From the NCBI GenBank assembly GCA_028554755.1, contig JAPTOF010000003.1, positions 12,250,001 to 12,314,000 of the forward strand: a stretch of DNA of 64,000 bases, written 5' to 3'. Under the pieces are notes generated by a model. The model saw only the letters and a list, made by a program, of their open reading frames with translations, was not told where the DNA came from and searched no databases. Both the position numbers and the translations under genes were made by a program. This DNA comes from Cordia subcordata. Taxonomy: Eukaryota > Streptophyta > Magnoliopsida > Boraginales > Cordiaceae. Below, piece by piece: positions 11,550 to 22,483 of this stretch. Each line of letters opens with the position of its first letter. Positions within the stretch are counted from its first letter, which is position 1.

Positions 11550-13428
11550 TGGTGTGCTTTTTCAGTGCAAGCCCTAAAAGACCCGCAAGCGTACGGATCG
11601 TGTAGAATAGTGTGTACAAGTGTGGGAGTTGAACCACAGGGAGGCGTGAATTTGGGGAAGAAATTCTATGCTAGCGTGCTATAGAAGAAGCTTAAAAAGG
11701 AGACTTCAACTAACATGTTTCTGTACTTTTTGGATTTTTGGGAGCTAAGGGAAAAAGATGAAAGACTATACCATCAATGCACTAAGGAAAAGAAGGAAAG
11801 AACTAAGCTAACTTAGGGGATTGAAACAAAGGAAAGGTGATCGGGCGACCTACACTTCCAAATGGGTGATTTAACGCCTCTATGATATGGGATACGGGGA
11901 TTGGCTTTTTATGCAAAGCTTCTAATTCTAAGCAGCTAACTAGTGTCCTAATTACACCCTAGGACTCAGTGTGGGTCTATCCCTATGCGTGCACACTTAG
12001 AGCTATGGCATGGTCCTTATATACCTAAGGCCATAGAAGGGACTAGAAAGCTACCTTGGTGCCCTAGAACAATCCTACCCTAATGCTTAAACCATTAGTT
12101 GGATTTAAAGCTAAGACCTAGGGTTCTTAGGGTTAACTAAGCCTATTCGGATCCCTAGTAGCTGGATTTAAAGCTAAAGGGGACTCAACCTAGACTAGTC
12201 CTAATTTATGTACCGTCATTCTAGGGACACTAAAGTGGATTAATACCTAGTAATTGCAATCCTACATGTTCTAAGGTAAGGCATTGTGAATATGATGTCT
12301 TATCCACGAGACAAACATTAACAAGTTTGATTTACGCCATTGAAAGCATTCAAGTATCAACATATAGCATTGATTGAGCATGTATTCACTATAAGGCATA
12401 TTTCATATTGACATGGACATGAATAGAATCGACCCACTTCATATTATCCATAATCACACACATAGACATGCATAATATGAAGATTGGAAGTGTTCTATAG
12501 CAAATACAACCCAATCTATATACATACAACTCATTCAAGCATTACTTCAAACACATGGACATGAATTGATATAAAGCTTCTAAAAATAAGAACAAACTAT
12601 GTAAATATACAAGCTAATAAAATCCGAGTATATACATCAACCTATTACATAAGTTAGGTATCCTAAATCATCTACACAAGCATGAAGTAAATAAGAACAA
12701 AAGAGGTTATAGAAATCTCTTCTTTCATCCTCGCTTGTTTCTTTACGAACTTGAGCAAAACTTCACCAAGTAATGTTTGGATCCTTCAAAATCAACTTTA
12801 TTTCAAGTGGGTGTGTGTGTTAGTGTGTGAATCAGAGATGGGTGAGAATAGGGTTTTGTGGGTGAGAAATGGGTGTGTGTATGGGTCTCTCAAAAATCTC
12901 TTTTTAAAAGCTAAAAAGTCGAGTTTTTATAACATTTGCCACACACAGCCAATCGACCAGGTTCTTTTTTTAACTCGTCTGGCTTTTCAAGTGATGTTAT
13001 CTGAATTGGCCGGTCGACTTAGTCGATCAACCAGCTTTTTAGGGAACTCGACCGAGCAATTTTAGGCTTTTCTCTGGAGTGGCCGATTGACCTTGGTGGC
13101 CGACCAACGATTTTTTTAGGTGGACCGGCTTTACCAATTTGCCTTCTATTGTCTCTTTATTACTCTTGGCCATTATCACACGACCTGTACCTTTTCTATC
13201 TTCATTGTCCATCCTTGTTCGAGCTCTGTTTCAGCCTTATAGCTCACCTAGGGCACCAAATTAAGCATTTGGTACAACATTTAACTTAGAAACTCAACTA
13301 TGTACATTTGCTTACACTTAAGCCTAACTCTAATATATGTGCTATACTAATGCATCTTTTAAAGCTCAAGATACCTCTAAAACATGGGCAATTAACAACA
13401 TAAACGCACACAGAAGCATGACACATCA
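11550..13428 (-). repeat. 5' LTR of element A
   Basis: Complete 1879-bp LTR, TGGTG...CATCA on the plus strand, followed by target copy CTCAC. It holds the U5-end hairpin (11582-11626), the paired 20-nt hairpins (12095-12114 and 12158-12177), a TATA-like box on the minus strand (12923-12932), and a decayed GGTCGACC region (12940-13130). Confidence 0.93.
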
Positions 13429-13433
13429 CTCAC

Positions 13434-14496
13434 TCATGATTTCATTGCATTGCATTCGTCTATCACTTCTTTCAAACTTGGGTATAACATATCTTGATTG
13501 CAAAATTCAAACTACTTATCAAATCCCTTGCTATGTTTGTAAAAGGCTTTACAATCCTCTTAAAGTGTTTTCTAACTTGTCTTATTGCCTTAGAGTAAAA
13601 GAAAATTACCAAATGGTGTTTAAAGTGCTTAAAATTAAAACTAACTGGGCATAGTCAGATTCCAGGCCGATCACCCATCTTAACACCTCTGAGTTCGGGC
13701 TTTAAAATCAATTTTTTGACCAAGGCTGGACCCTAGGCCGGTTTTCTGGCCTAGCGATCGGCCATAGTCAGTAGGTCTGGGGAACAAGGCCGGTCACACC
13801 CCCGGTCGACCGACCTTGGCTTTACAGTATTAAATGTGCTAGCCTGTTGCAACCACTTTTCTTCCCCAATTCTCACCTATCTTGCCCTAACTCAATAATG
13901 CTCTATAAATACACTTCAATAGCATTGAATGTCATCATCAGAGCTTGAAAGATCTCTTCATCATCATTCATTGCTTAGAAATCTTGAGCTATAATTTTCT
14001 ATACTCTTTGAGCATTCAGGAGCTATCGTTCACTATAATTTCTTGTTGAAGCATTACACTATATTTCTTAATTATACCTCAAATCCATTGTAATACACAC
14101 TCAATAGCTAGGAAATCTTCAAAGTTCAACTCCTTGAGCTGAATTTGAGTGTTGCGAAATCCTAAAGCGTAGGGACTCTTGGGCTCTTTGAAGATTGGCT
14201 TCAAAGGGTTGTATTGCTTGGTTTGTGCTTCACCAAGTATTGGAGAAGCATCCATATTGAAGGTGTTGAAGTCCTAAGGGGAGAATTCTTAGGCGGTGGA
14301 TGTAGGGAAGCCCGAACCACCTAAAAATTGTCTGTTATCTTTTTCCCTATATTTACTTTACATTGCTTGCTATTATTGATTGCTTGGTGTTTGTATAATT
14401 GCCTAAAAGAATTCTTATTATTACCTGGTAAATTTTTTACTGCAAAAATCATTCAATATCTTAATTCATCCCCCTCTTAAGATATTTGCTCCAACA
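13434..14496 (+). repeat. 5' LTR of copia C, second segment
   Basis: Continues the copia LTR after nested element A and ends CCAACA just before the primer site. It aligns with 21345-22409 of the 3' LTR. It contains the GGTCGACC block and the TATA box described separately. Confidence 0.92.
13804..13921 (+). promoter_or_regulatory. Putative LTR promoter of copia C
   Basis: TATAAATA (13914-13921) lies about 100 bp downstream of a GGTCGACC palindrome (13804-13811), within a block rich in GACCAAGG, CCGGTC and CGACC words. The corresponding 3' LTR keeps GGTCGACC (21711-21718), but its TATA is changed to TTTAAATA. The placement of motif array then TATA is the same as in the gypsy LTRs of this window. 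Assignment rests on sequence only. Confidence 0.55.
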
Positions 14497-14498
14497 AT

Positions 14499-14516
14499 TG
14501 GTATTAGAGCTAGGGT
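14499..14516 (+). other. Primer binding site of copia C (initiator tRNA-Met)
   Basis: TGGTATTAGAGC begins two bases after the LTR end. It matches the usual plant copia site TGGTATCAGAGC with one change. This is the normal primer of SIRE-like elements. Confidence 0.85.
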
Positions 14517-14559
14517 TCTACCTATAGTTTGACAACTAATAGAATAACATTTAGCAAAT

Positions 14560-15560
14560 GTGGAGGGAATTTCTATTAAGCAAGCACTCCCTTTTGATGG
14601 AACTAACTATGCTTTTTGGAAAATGAGAATGAAAGTATTTATAGAATCACATGATTATAATGCTTGCAAGATTATAGAAAATGGACTTACCTTGCCTACT
14701 AAATTAAAAGGGGATAGGAGAGTGCCTAAACCTGAAAGTGAATGGAATGATGAGGATATTAAACTATTAGAGTTAAATCAGAAAGCTCTACATTATTTAT
14801 TCAATGCCATGAATGCAACCAAGTTTGCAAGGGTAATATGGTGTATTTCGGCTAAAGAACTTTGGGACTAATTAGAAGTAACCTATGAAGGGACTAGCCA
14901 AGTAAAAATATCTAGAATTGCTATGCTTGTACATAGATATAAATTGTTTAAAATGCTCCCTAGCGACAATGTTGAGCAAATCTTCTCTAGATTTGTTGAG
15001 ATTACTAATGGTTTAAAGGCACTTGGAAAAGATTATTCTAATGTACAGAAAGTAAGGAAGGTGCTAAAGAGCGTGCCATCATCATGGCAACCAAAAGTCA
15101 CAGCCATCAAGGAAGCCAAAGATCTAAAAACATTGGAGCTCAACGAGCTTATTAGGTCACTTATGACTCATGAGCTTAAGATAAAGACCATGAAGAGGAA
15201 GATAGGAAAATAAAGAAGTCCATTGCGCTCATTGTATCAAAATATACATCAAGCAAAACTGAAGAAGATGATAAGGACCCTAAAGATGAGAAGATGACAC
15301 TCTTTGCTTAGAATTTCAAAAAATTTATGAAGTTTAGAAGAATGAAGAAAGGAGTCTTCTTCAGCAACAATAGCAATTAGAAGAGAAAAGGAAAAGAAGC
15401 CATAGAGTTCAAGAAATCAAAGGAAATAAGAAATGATGAACTCAAATGCTTCAATTGCAATAAACTAGGATAAATCAAAGTAAATTGCCCAAAGCTAGCA
15501 AAAAAGAAGGAAGGCAAAGTACTCAAAACCACTTGGGACACCTTCCAAAGTAAAGAGAAT
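14560..15560 (+). pseudogene. Gag of copia C
   Basis: Reads GISIKQALPFDGTNYAFWK, then SQVKISRIAMLVHRYKLFKM and the rest of a copia Gag. Its natural ATG seems lost: ATG at 14558 is out of frame by what looks like a two-base insertion, and the frame opens with GTG at 14560. Stops occur at 14869-14871 and near 15310. In the CCHC zinc knuckle (CFNCNKLG then C five residues later) the His codon is replaced by TAA (15471-15473). The frame changes around 15190. Gag would bind and package element RNA; this one is dead. Confidence 0.85.
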
Positions 15561-15970
15561 ATGATAGAGCAACATGAGGTAGAAAATTTTTGCCACATGG
15601 CCAATGAGGATGAGGTGTGCAATGATAGGAAAACTAGCAAGATGAAGTGGATCTTGGATAATGGTTGTTCCAAACACATGACAGGGAACTCATCACTCTT
15701 CTATAAATTGAAGAAAACAAAAGGAGGAGGTGTCACCTTTAGTGACAATAGCAAAGAAAAAATAATTGGAAAAGGAAGCATTGGTAATAGAAATTCTCTT
15801 GCTATACACAATGTCTTACTTATGGAGGGTCTTAAAGTCAATCCACTTAGTATAAGTCAATTATGTGACAAAAAAGACCTAAAGTAGTATTTCAATCCTC
15901 TAGTTGCATTATACATGAATATGGAAATGATAATGTGTAATTTGTAGCTAAGAGAAATGAAAATGTCTAT
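15561..15970 (+). pseudogene. Protease region of copia C
   Basis: The segment KMKWILDNGCSKHMTG is the copia protease active site. The usual DSG is DNG here (15657-15665). The open stretch continues through VTFSDNSKEKIIGKGSIGN to LSISQLCDKKDLK, then a stop near 15885. It would mature Gag-Pol. The Ser-to-Asn change sits beside the catalytic Asp. Confidence 0.82.
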
Positions 15971-15979
15971 AGTGTTGAA

Positions 15980-17160
15980 ATGATCAACTTGTGTCAACAT
16001 GTTAAATATTTATCGGTTGTACATGATAATGCTTGGTTATGGCATAGAAGATTAGGACATGCTAGCATGAGCTTACTCAATGATTTATTAAAACATAATC
16101 TAGTTAGAGACTTACCAAAACTAAAATTTGAAAAAGACAAAATTTATGATACTTGTCAATTAGGGAAACAACCAAAGACATCTTTCAAACCTCTCAATAA
16201 AGTTTCAACTAATAGAACATTGCAATTATTACATATGGACTTGTTTGGACCAATTGATATGGTTAGCTTAGGAGGTTCTAGATACATTTTTGTTGCTATA
16301 GATGACTATACTAGATTTACATGGATCATGTTTCTTGCACATAAAAATGATGCCTTCAATGAATTTGCGAGATTGTGTAGAAAAGTGCAAAATGAGAAAG
16401 GCTATTTTATAATTAGCATTTGTAGTGATAATGGCATGTAATATGTGAACACTCCTTTTATGCATTATTGTGATGAACATGGCATAGAACACAACTTTTT
16501 GGCCCCTTGGACTCCTCAACAAAATAGGGTAGTAAAGAGGAAGAATCGTACATTACAAGAAATGGCAAGAGCCATGCTAAAAGAACACAACTTAACAACA
16601 TATTTTTGGAGTGAAGTTATAAAGACCACATGTTATGTGCAAAATAGAGTTTTAATTAGACCCACCTTAAATAAAACTCCATATAAACTATGGCATAGAA
16701 AAACACCAAAAATTTCATACTTCAAGGTATTTGGTTGTCAATGTTTTATCCTAAATACTAAAGATCACTTAAGGAAATTTGATGCTAAATCGGATGAAGG
16801 CATATTTTTGGGGTATTCCACAAAGAGCAAAGCTTATAGAGTTTATAATAAAAGAACTCTTGTTGTAGAAGAATCAATGCATGTGACATTTGATGAAACC
16901 AACCCATTTGAGCTGATAAAGGAAGTTGATGATATAGGTTACCTCTTAGAGAAGACTACACTTGAAGATTCATCTCCAAAAAACAAAGAGATTCCAACAA
17001 AGCAAGAAGAAGAACATCAAGAAAAGGAGTCTCAAGCCAAATAGAAAGTGGACAATGCTCAAACAAAGGAAACATTGAGACAAAAGAGACTCATGAAGAT
17101 CTACCGAAAAGTTGAAAGTTTGTACGGAATCACCCTCAAGATCAAATCCTTGGTGATCCA
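15980..17160 (+). pseudogene. Integrase of copia C (catalytic Glu changed)
   Basis: Begins with the pre-integrase zinc region (WLWHRRLGHASM ... TCQLGKQ, with one of the usual paired Cys replaced by Tyr). The core follows, with HMDLFGPIDM (first Asp) and CSDNGM (second Asp), a stop at about 16439, then PQQNRVVKRKNRTLQEMARA. That last motif is normally GVVERKNR, so the catalytic Glu is Lys (16535-16537). The C-terminal part has FKVFGCQCFILN and FDAKSDEGIFLGYS, then a charged tail. Integrase precedes RT, which defines the copia order. It is non-functional. Confidence 0.87.
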
Positions 17161-17269
17161 TCTTAAGGAGTAAGAACTAGGCATAATATTAATGGTTTTT
17201 GTGAACATTATGCATTTATCTCCCATATAGAACCTAAAAATATTAATGAGGCTTTACTTGATGAAAATT

Positions 17270-18150
17270 GAATAATGGCCATGCAAGAGGAACTAAATCA
17301 ATTTGTTAGAAATAAAGTTTGAAAACTAGTTGAAAGGCCAAGAGATAGATCGGTAATTGGAACAAAATGGGTGTTCAGAAACAAACTAGATGAAGCCAGT
17401 GTAGTAACTAGGAACAAGGCTAGACTTATAGCTCAAAGGAATAATCAAGAAGAAGGGATTGATTATGATGAGACCTATGCACCTGTAACTAGACCCATTC
17501 GTATGTTACTTGCATTTGCGTATTACATGGATTTTAAACTCTATCAAATGGATGTCAAGAGTGCTTTTTTAAATGGCTTTATTGAAGAAGAAGTATATGT
17601 TGAACGACCTCCCAATTTTGAAGATGCTTGCTTTCCAAACCATGTTTTTAATTTAGAAAAGGCATCATATGATTTAAAGCAAGCTCCTAGAGCTTGGTAT
17701 GAAAGACTTAGTGGATTCTTGTGGAAAATATCTTTGAAAGAGGCTTGACTCCACTTTGTTCATTAAAAAAGAAGGAAATGATATTCTACTTGTACAAATT
17801 TATGTTAATGATGCAATTTTTGGTCCTACTAATGTATATTTGTGTGAGATCTTTTCTAAGTGTATGTACAAGGAGTTCGAGATGAGCATGATGGGATAAT
17901 TAACTTTCTTCCTTGGACTCCAAATTAAGCAAACAAAGGAATGCATCTTCATCAATCAAGCCAAATACACCAAGGAAATTATAAAAAAATTTGGGCTTGG
18001 AGATGCAAAGGAGATTGGGACTTTTGTGAGCCCCTGAACAAAATTAGATAAAGATAAGAAAGGTAAACTGATAGATAAGAAGAAATATAAAGGTATGATT
18101 GGTAGCTTACTATATTTAACTATCTCTAGACCAGATATCATGTTTGTAGT
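17270..18150 (+). pseudogene. Reverse transcriptase of copia C (YVDD changed to YVND)
   Basis: Opens with MQEELNQFVRNKV, a stop where Trp is expected (about 17320), then the open stretch 17371-17748 with YAPVTRPIRMLLAFAYYMD, YQMDVKSAFLNGFIEEEVY and LKQAPRAWYERL. After a frameshift near 17745 comes ILLVQIYVNDAIFG: the catalytic YVDD is YVND (17801-17812). The thumb-side region is broken by stops. Confidence 0.88.
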
Positions 18151-18239
18151 ATACTTGTGTGCTATATTTCAATATAATCCTAAGGAAACATATTTATTTG
18201 TTGTAAAAAGAATAATTAGATATCTTGAAAGGACTAGTA

Positions 18240-18744
18240 ATCTAGGCTTTGGTATGCAAAAGTAACCTCATTTGACTTATCTGGATTTTCTGATGCTGAT
18301 TATGTTGGATATAAAGTAGATCATAAAAGCACTAGTGGAACTTATCAATTCCTAGGACATTCTTTAGTGTCTTGGTCATGTGGAAAACAAAATAGTGTTG
18401 CAATCTCTACCACCGAAGCTGAATATATTACTGCTAGCAGTTATGTGGCTCAAATCCTGTGGATAAAACAAAATTTACTTGACTATGGTTTGCATTATGA
18501 TCATGTTCCCATTTATTGTGATAATACTAGTGCCATAAATCTCATAAAGAACCCCATTCAACACTCTAGAACTAAGCGTATTGAGATTAGACACCATTTC
18601 ATTAGAGATCATATGCAAAAATGTGACATTGTGCTTGAATTCATTGATACATTGCATCAAGTTGCTGATATTTTTACAAAAACATTACATGAAGATCAAT
18701 CTTGTAAAATTAAGAGAGAAATTGGAATGCTAAATCATATTTAA
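18240..18744 (+). pseudogene. RNase H of copia C
   Basis: The stretch with FSDADYVGYKVDHKSTSG, VSWSCGKQNSVAISTTEAEY, PIYCDNTSAINLIKNP and VADIFTKTLHEDQ is the copia RNase H domain in normal order. It is mostly open from 18367 to the TAA at 18742-18744. The Asp/Glu residues of the active site appear present. Upstream it is separated from RT by stops. Confidence 0.88.
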
Positions 18745-19224
18745 AAGTGTTTTTCTTTGAAAAATCTTGCATTATTTGAGCACAAATGGCTCCAAAACAA
18801 CAATTCTTCTCAAAATTTCATTGTTGTAAAAATAAAAGGTGTAGCCGGATGCCCGACCTGACTAGGGAGCAACTGAGGTTATATTTATTAGATACTGACC
18901 AAGGTCAGTCAATTAGCTGGTCGCACGACCTAGTGACCGCCCCTGGATGCTTGGCTCTCTGACCAGGCCCGGTTGATTAGCCGATCACCCAAAATTAGGA
19001 AGTCGGTCGACCCCTTCGACAGATGGGTAGTCTAAAAGATGCCCCAAATTCATTTTTTCCTCACAATTCTTCCAAAATTTTCAAAATCCTCCCTAAACCC
19101 TAACCCCTAAACACAAAACCCATCCTCCAAAACCTATTTTTTCATCATTATCTTTGAAAATCTTCATCAAAATCATCACCATTATCATATTTATACATCA
19201 AGAAATTCTTATTCTTTTACACAA
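18745..19224 (+). promoter_or_regulatory. Noncoding block between pol and the extra ORF of C, with U3-like motifs
   Basis: No gene. 18840-19020 repeats the vocabulary of the copia LTR U3: GACCAAGG, GGTCGCACGACC, CCGGTTGATTAGCCGATC, and an exact GGTCGACC at 19005-19012. An AT- and pyrimidine-rich leader-like stretch follows up to the ATG at 19225. A TTTATACATC word lies at about 19190. This could be an internal promoter for the next ORF. The promoter role is inferred from position and motif only. Confidence 0.35.
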
Positions 19225-20598
19225 ATGGCACCCCCAAGAAGATCAACCAGAGCGGGAGGAAGCAAAAAGGCCAGGCACAATTCTCCATCACCAAATTTGG
19301 AACCACAACGAGGTACGATTGATTCCCAAAGCATTATGTATGGAAAATATTTAATTGATGGAGATTTGAAAGGAACTAGGGCTGTAGAATTTTTTAATTT
19401 TCGAGGATGGAGTATGTTTGTGCATTTAAATTTCTATGTGCATGAAAGAATGGTTAAGGAGTTTTACAAGAATTTGGAAGTGTTAAGTACCTGTACCATG
19501 CATATGAAAAGTAAAGTAAATGGGAAAACTTTTGAGATTACAAAATTGGACCTTAGAGTCATTTTTGGATTTCCTTGGTCACCAAGTTATGAATATAGTG
19601 CCCAATGATGGCTAGCGGTTGGCAAAGAAATTGTGCATGAAGTAGTTAAATTTATTTGGAAAGGAATTGACTCCATCCCTATTCGAAACATCACACTCAA
19701 CCGTATGCAGCTTATGCCTCAAGAAAGAATGATCCTACGAATTATAAGTAAAGTTATAATTTGCCAAAAGACAAAGATGGTAGGATAAATCACATGGAGG
19801 CATACATTTTATACATGCTTTATCACAACCTTCATTTGGATTTAGCATCTATCATGTTGCATCATATGTTTCATGTATATGGCAAACATCATGATATGTA
19901 AAAAATTAGTTCAACCATATAAGCTCGCCTATGGAATGGCTCTTAATTAGATATTTCCTCATTTTGCAGTACCTTTTGATGATGCTCCTACTAAGTTTGC
20001 ATGGAAATTTGATATGCCTTACATTCACCAAATGGGGATATATTGGTTCAATGGAGAACCAATTGAGAGGGCACAATATGTAGAACTAGATCCCAATATC
20101 AGGAACTTGATTAGGTAGCAAACAAAAGATGGGACTATTTTCTCTAATCTAGTTATGGGTCCTAAAGCACCTCAAAGAGATGAAGTGTAGGCTGTTATAG
20201 ATGCCATGGAAGAAGATGAACAAGCTGAGGAACGGGAAGTTGATATTGATGACCTTACTGATGCACAAAATGATAGGACACAATTCACTTGAGACGAGAT
20301 TAGAAGGGCCGTTCTTGCATCTTTAGAGACTTGGTATGTGGAACAAATTAGAAGAGAGGAGATGCTTAGAGGAGTAGGCTCGAGTTCGATAGCACAAGGA
20401 GAAGGTTATAGCACTCAAGCAGATGAGCCATCTGTACCTATTCAGATTCTATCTCAATTGTAGAATTTAAACACTGGAATGGAGTAGATGCACAAAAATT
20501 AGGAAGAAACCAATACTACCTTGGGCCATATGAATACAAGATTAGGAAAGCTTGAAAATTCACAAGAAGAGATCAAGTCCGATGGCAAAGTATTTTAA
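19225..20598 (+). pseudogene. Extra 3' ORF of copia C ('putative plant transposon protein' type)
   Basis: The ATG opens a basic N-terminus (MAPPRRSTRAGGSKKARHN). The domain containing NFRGWSMFVHLNFYVHERMV, KEFYKNLEVLST and LRVIFGFPW follows; this is the pattern I know from the plant 'putative plant transposon protein' family (Transposase_32). After a stop (about 19606) and a frameshift (about 19790), the reading continues with HMEAYILYMLYHNLHLDLAS and LAYGMALN. It then runs through an acidic part (EEDEQAEEREVDIDDL) to a C-terminal coiled-coil-like NTRLGKLENSQEEIK, ending at TAA 20596-20598. It has no recognised signal peptide, so I do not call it env. Its function is unknown. It is carried between pol and the 3' LTR, as in SIRE-type elements. 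Confidence 0.6.
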
Positions 20599-21049
20599 GG
20601 ATTGTGCCACTTGATTCTTGGGGGCACTACCATTTTCAATATCATTTTTGCTCATTTTTAGCATTTAGCACTTCAAAGTTCTTGCACTTCACGTCATTCT
20701 CATTTTCATCTTTAAATTTAGTTTATGGATGGTGGTATTGAATATCTATGTGCTTTTGTGATGTTTTTGCTCTTGGTATATGCTTTCCTTGTCTTTTTGA
20801 TGATGCCAAAGGGGGAGAAAATGCATATATACTTGACTAGATTATGAAATTATCTTAGTTATACATGCATAAATTGAAGCTGAAGGGGCGAGTAATCTTA
20901 GTTATACATGCATAAATTGAAGCTGCAATGGGGAGTAACCTTCATTAACTTTGTTCATACTCTTTATGGTTGGTAATCTATATGCGTTTGGTTTGATTGA
21001 GAGAGAGTCAAACTTTTGAACTTCATTTATTAAGAATAATTTTCTATTA
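20599..21049 (+). other. 3' noncoding region of copia C, with internal polypurine-like tract
   Basis: No gene. A polypurine run AAAGGGGGAGAAAA sits at about 20808-20821, about 240 bp before the real 3' tract. The sequence around it (TTTTTGATGATGCC) is like that usual just upstream of copia LTRs. A 43-bp tandem duplication follows. Confidence 0.6.
20852..20937 (+). repeat. 43-bp tandem duplication in the 3' region of C
   Basis: Two copies (20852-20894 and 20895-20937) of a unit beginning ATCTTAGTTATACATGC and ending GGGGCGAGTA/TGGGGAGTA. Each copy ends in a purine-rich stretch. Confidence 0.85.
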
Positions 21050-21065
21050 TCAAAAAGGGCGAGAT
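21050..21065 (+). other. Polypurine tract of copia C
   Basis: AAAAAGGGCGAGAT abuts the TGTTG of the 3' LTR. It corresponds to the usual SIRE-type AAAGGGGGAGAT with one change. It primes plus-strand cDNA. Confidence 0.8.
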
Positions 21066-22409
21066 TGTTGACTTAATTTGATGATGCAAATTATAACTTA
21101 ATGAATTGCTAATTGTACTTTGAGCTTGTGGAGCATTTTCTAAGTTAGGTGGTTGAAGATGAGCTATGATTAAGAGTATAAGAAGAAATTCATCAAAAAT
21201 GGCTTAAGTAATTCAAGATAAGAAAAGTTCAAGATAGAAGAAAAAGACCGTGAGGTCATAAGGAGGAGACAAAGTGACATAAGGGGTACCAGCTTGTGTG
21301 CTTTCTTGTAAATGTGTTAGAGTAGTCTTTTATAGCTCACTTGTGATTTCATTGCATTGCATTCGTCTATCACCTTTTTTAAACTTAGGCATGACATATC
21401 TTGATAACAAAATTCAAACTACTTATAAAATCCCTTGCTATGTCTGCAAAAGGCTTTGCAATCCTCTTAAAGTGTTTTCCAACTTGTCTTATTGCCTTAA
21501 AGTCAAAGAAAATTACAAAATGGTGTTTAAAGTGCTTAAAATTAAAACCTACTAGGCATACTCGGACTCCAGGCCAATTGCTCGTCTTAATACCTCTGAT
21601 TCTGGGCTTTAAAATCAAGTTTCTGACCAAGGCCGGACCCCAGGCTAGTCGACTGGCCTAGCGACCGACCTTAGTCAGTAGGTTTGGGGAACAAGGCCGG
21701 TTACACCCCCGGTCGACCGACCCTTGCTCTACAGTAATAAATGTCCTAGCCATTTTTATCTATTGCAGCCACTTTTCTTCCCCAATTCTTACCTACTTTG
21801 CCCTAACTCAATAATTCTCTTTAAATACACTTCAATAGCATTGAATATCATTATCAGACCTTGAAAGATCTCTTCATCATCATTCATTGCTTAGAAATCT
21901 TGAGTTATAATTTGCGATACGCTTTGAGCATTCAAGAGCTATCATTTACTATACTTGGTTGTTAAAACATTACACTATATTTCTCAATTATACCTCAAAT
22001 CCATTATAATACACACTCAATAGCTAGAAAATCTTCAGAGTTTAACTATTTGAGCTGAATGAGTGTGGGGAAATCTTAAAGAGTAGGGACTCTTGGGTTC
22101 TTTGAAGATTGGCTTCAAAGGGTTATATTGCTTGGTTTGTGCTTCGCCAAGTACTAAAAAGGCATCCATATTGAAGATGTTGAAGTCCTAAAAGGATAAT
22201 CATTAGGCGATAGACGCAGGCAAGCCTGAACCACCTAAAAATCGTCTATTATCTTTTTTCCTATCTCTACTTTACATTACTTGCTATTATTGATTGCTTG
22301 GTGTTTGTATAATTGCTCAAAAGAATTCTTTTTATTACTTAGTAAATTTTTTACTACAAAAATATTCAATATCTTAATTCACCCCCCTCTTAAGATATTT
22401 GCTCCTACA
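21066..22409 (+). repeat. 3' LTR of copia C
   Basis: 1344 bp, TGTTGACTT...CTCCTACA. It matches the reassembled 5' LTR throughout. It keeps GGTCGACC at 21711-21718, but its TATA is altered (about 21828-21837). The last bases read CTACA rather than CAACA. Confidence 0.93.
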
Positions 22410-22483
22410 TAAATGAAGAAGATAAAAGACTTTTGAGGATGGAGGTAAATCAACTCCTTAAAAGGAAGAACTTCAAAGGACAA
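22410..22483. other. Short spacer between copia C and element E
   Basis: 74 bp with no recognisable coding or repeat signal. The last five bases, GACAA (22479-22483), would be the target copy of E, but E's other end is lost so this cannot be tested. Confidence 0.4.

Larger units (their letters stand above)
2793..13428 (-). mobile_element. Ty3/gypsy Athila-like element A, nested in the 5' LTR of C
   Basis: A 10.6-kb element with gag on the right and pol reading leftward. The 5-bp target duplication CTCAC (2788-2792 and 13429-13433) is exact, and removing A restores the copia LTR sequence seen at 21340. The right (5') LTR is complete. The left (3') LTR has lost its distal part together with the adjoining polypurine tract. 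Gag-Pol is closely related to elements B and D but more decayed, with many stops and frameshifts. Its RT catalytic pair is changed from DD to DG. Confidence 0.95.
2499..22409 (+). mobile_element. Ty1/copia LTR retrotransposon C (SIRE/Maximus-like), interrupted by element A
   Basis: The LTRs begin TGTTG and end CAACA/CTACA. With the nested A element and one 5-bp target copy removed, the 5' LTR is about 1.36 kb, against 1344 bp for the 3' LTR. The internal 6.57 kb holds, in order, an initiator-Met primer site, gag, protease, integrase, RT and RNase H (the copia order), then an extra ORF and a polypurine tract. The extra 3' ORF and long LTRs suggest the SIRE/Maximus lineage. Every coding part is broken. 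The flanking 5-mers (TCGAG at 2494-2498, TAAAT at 22410-22414) do not match, so no target duplication is visible. Confidence 0.93.
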
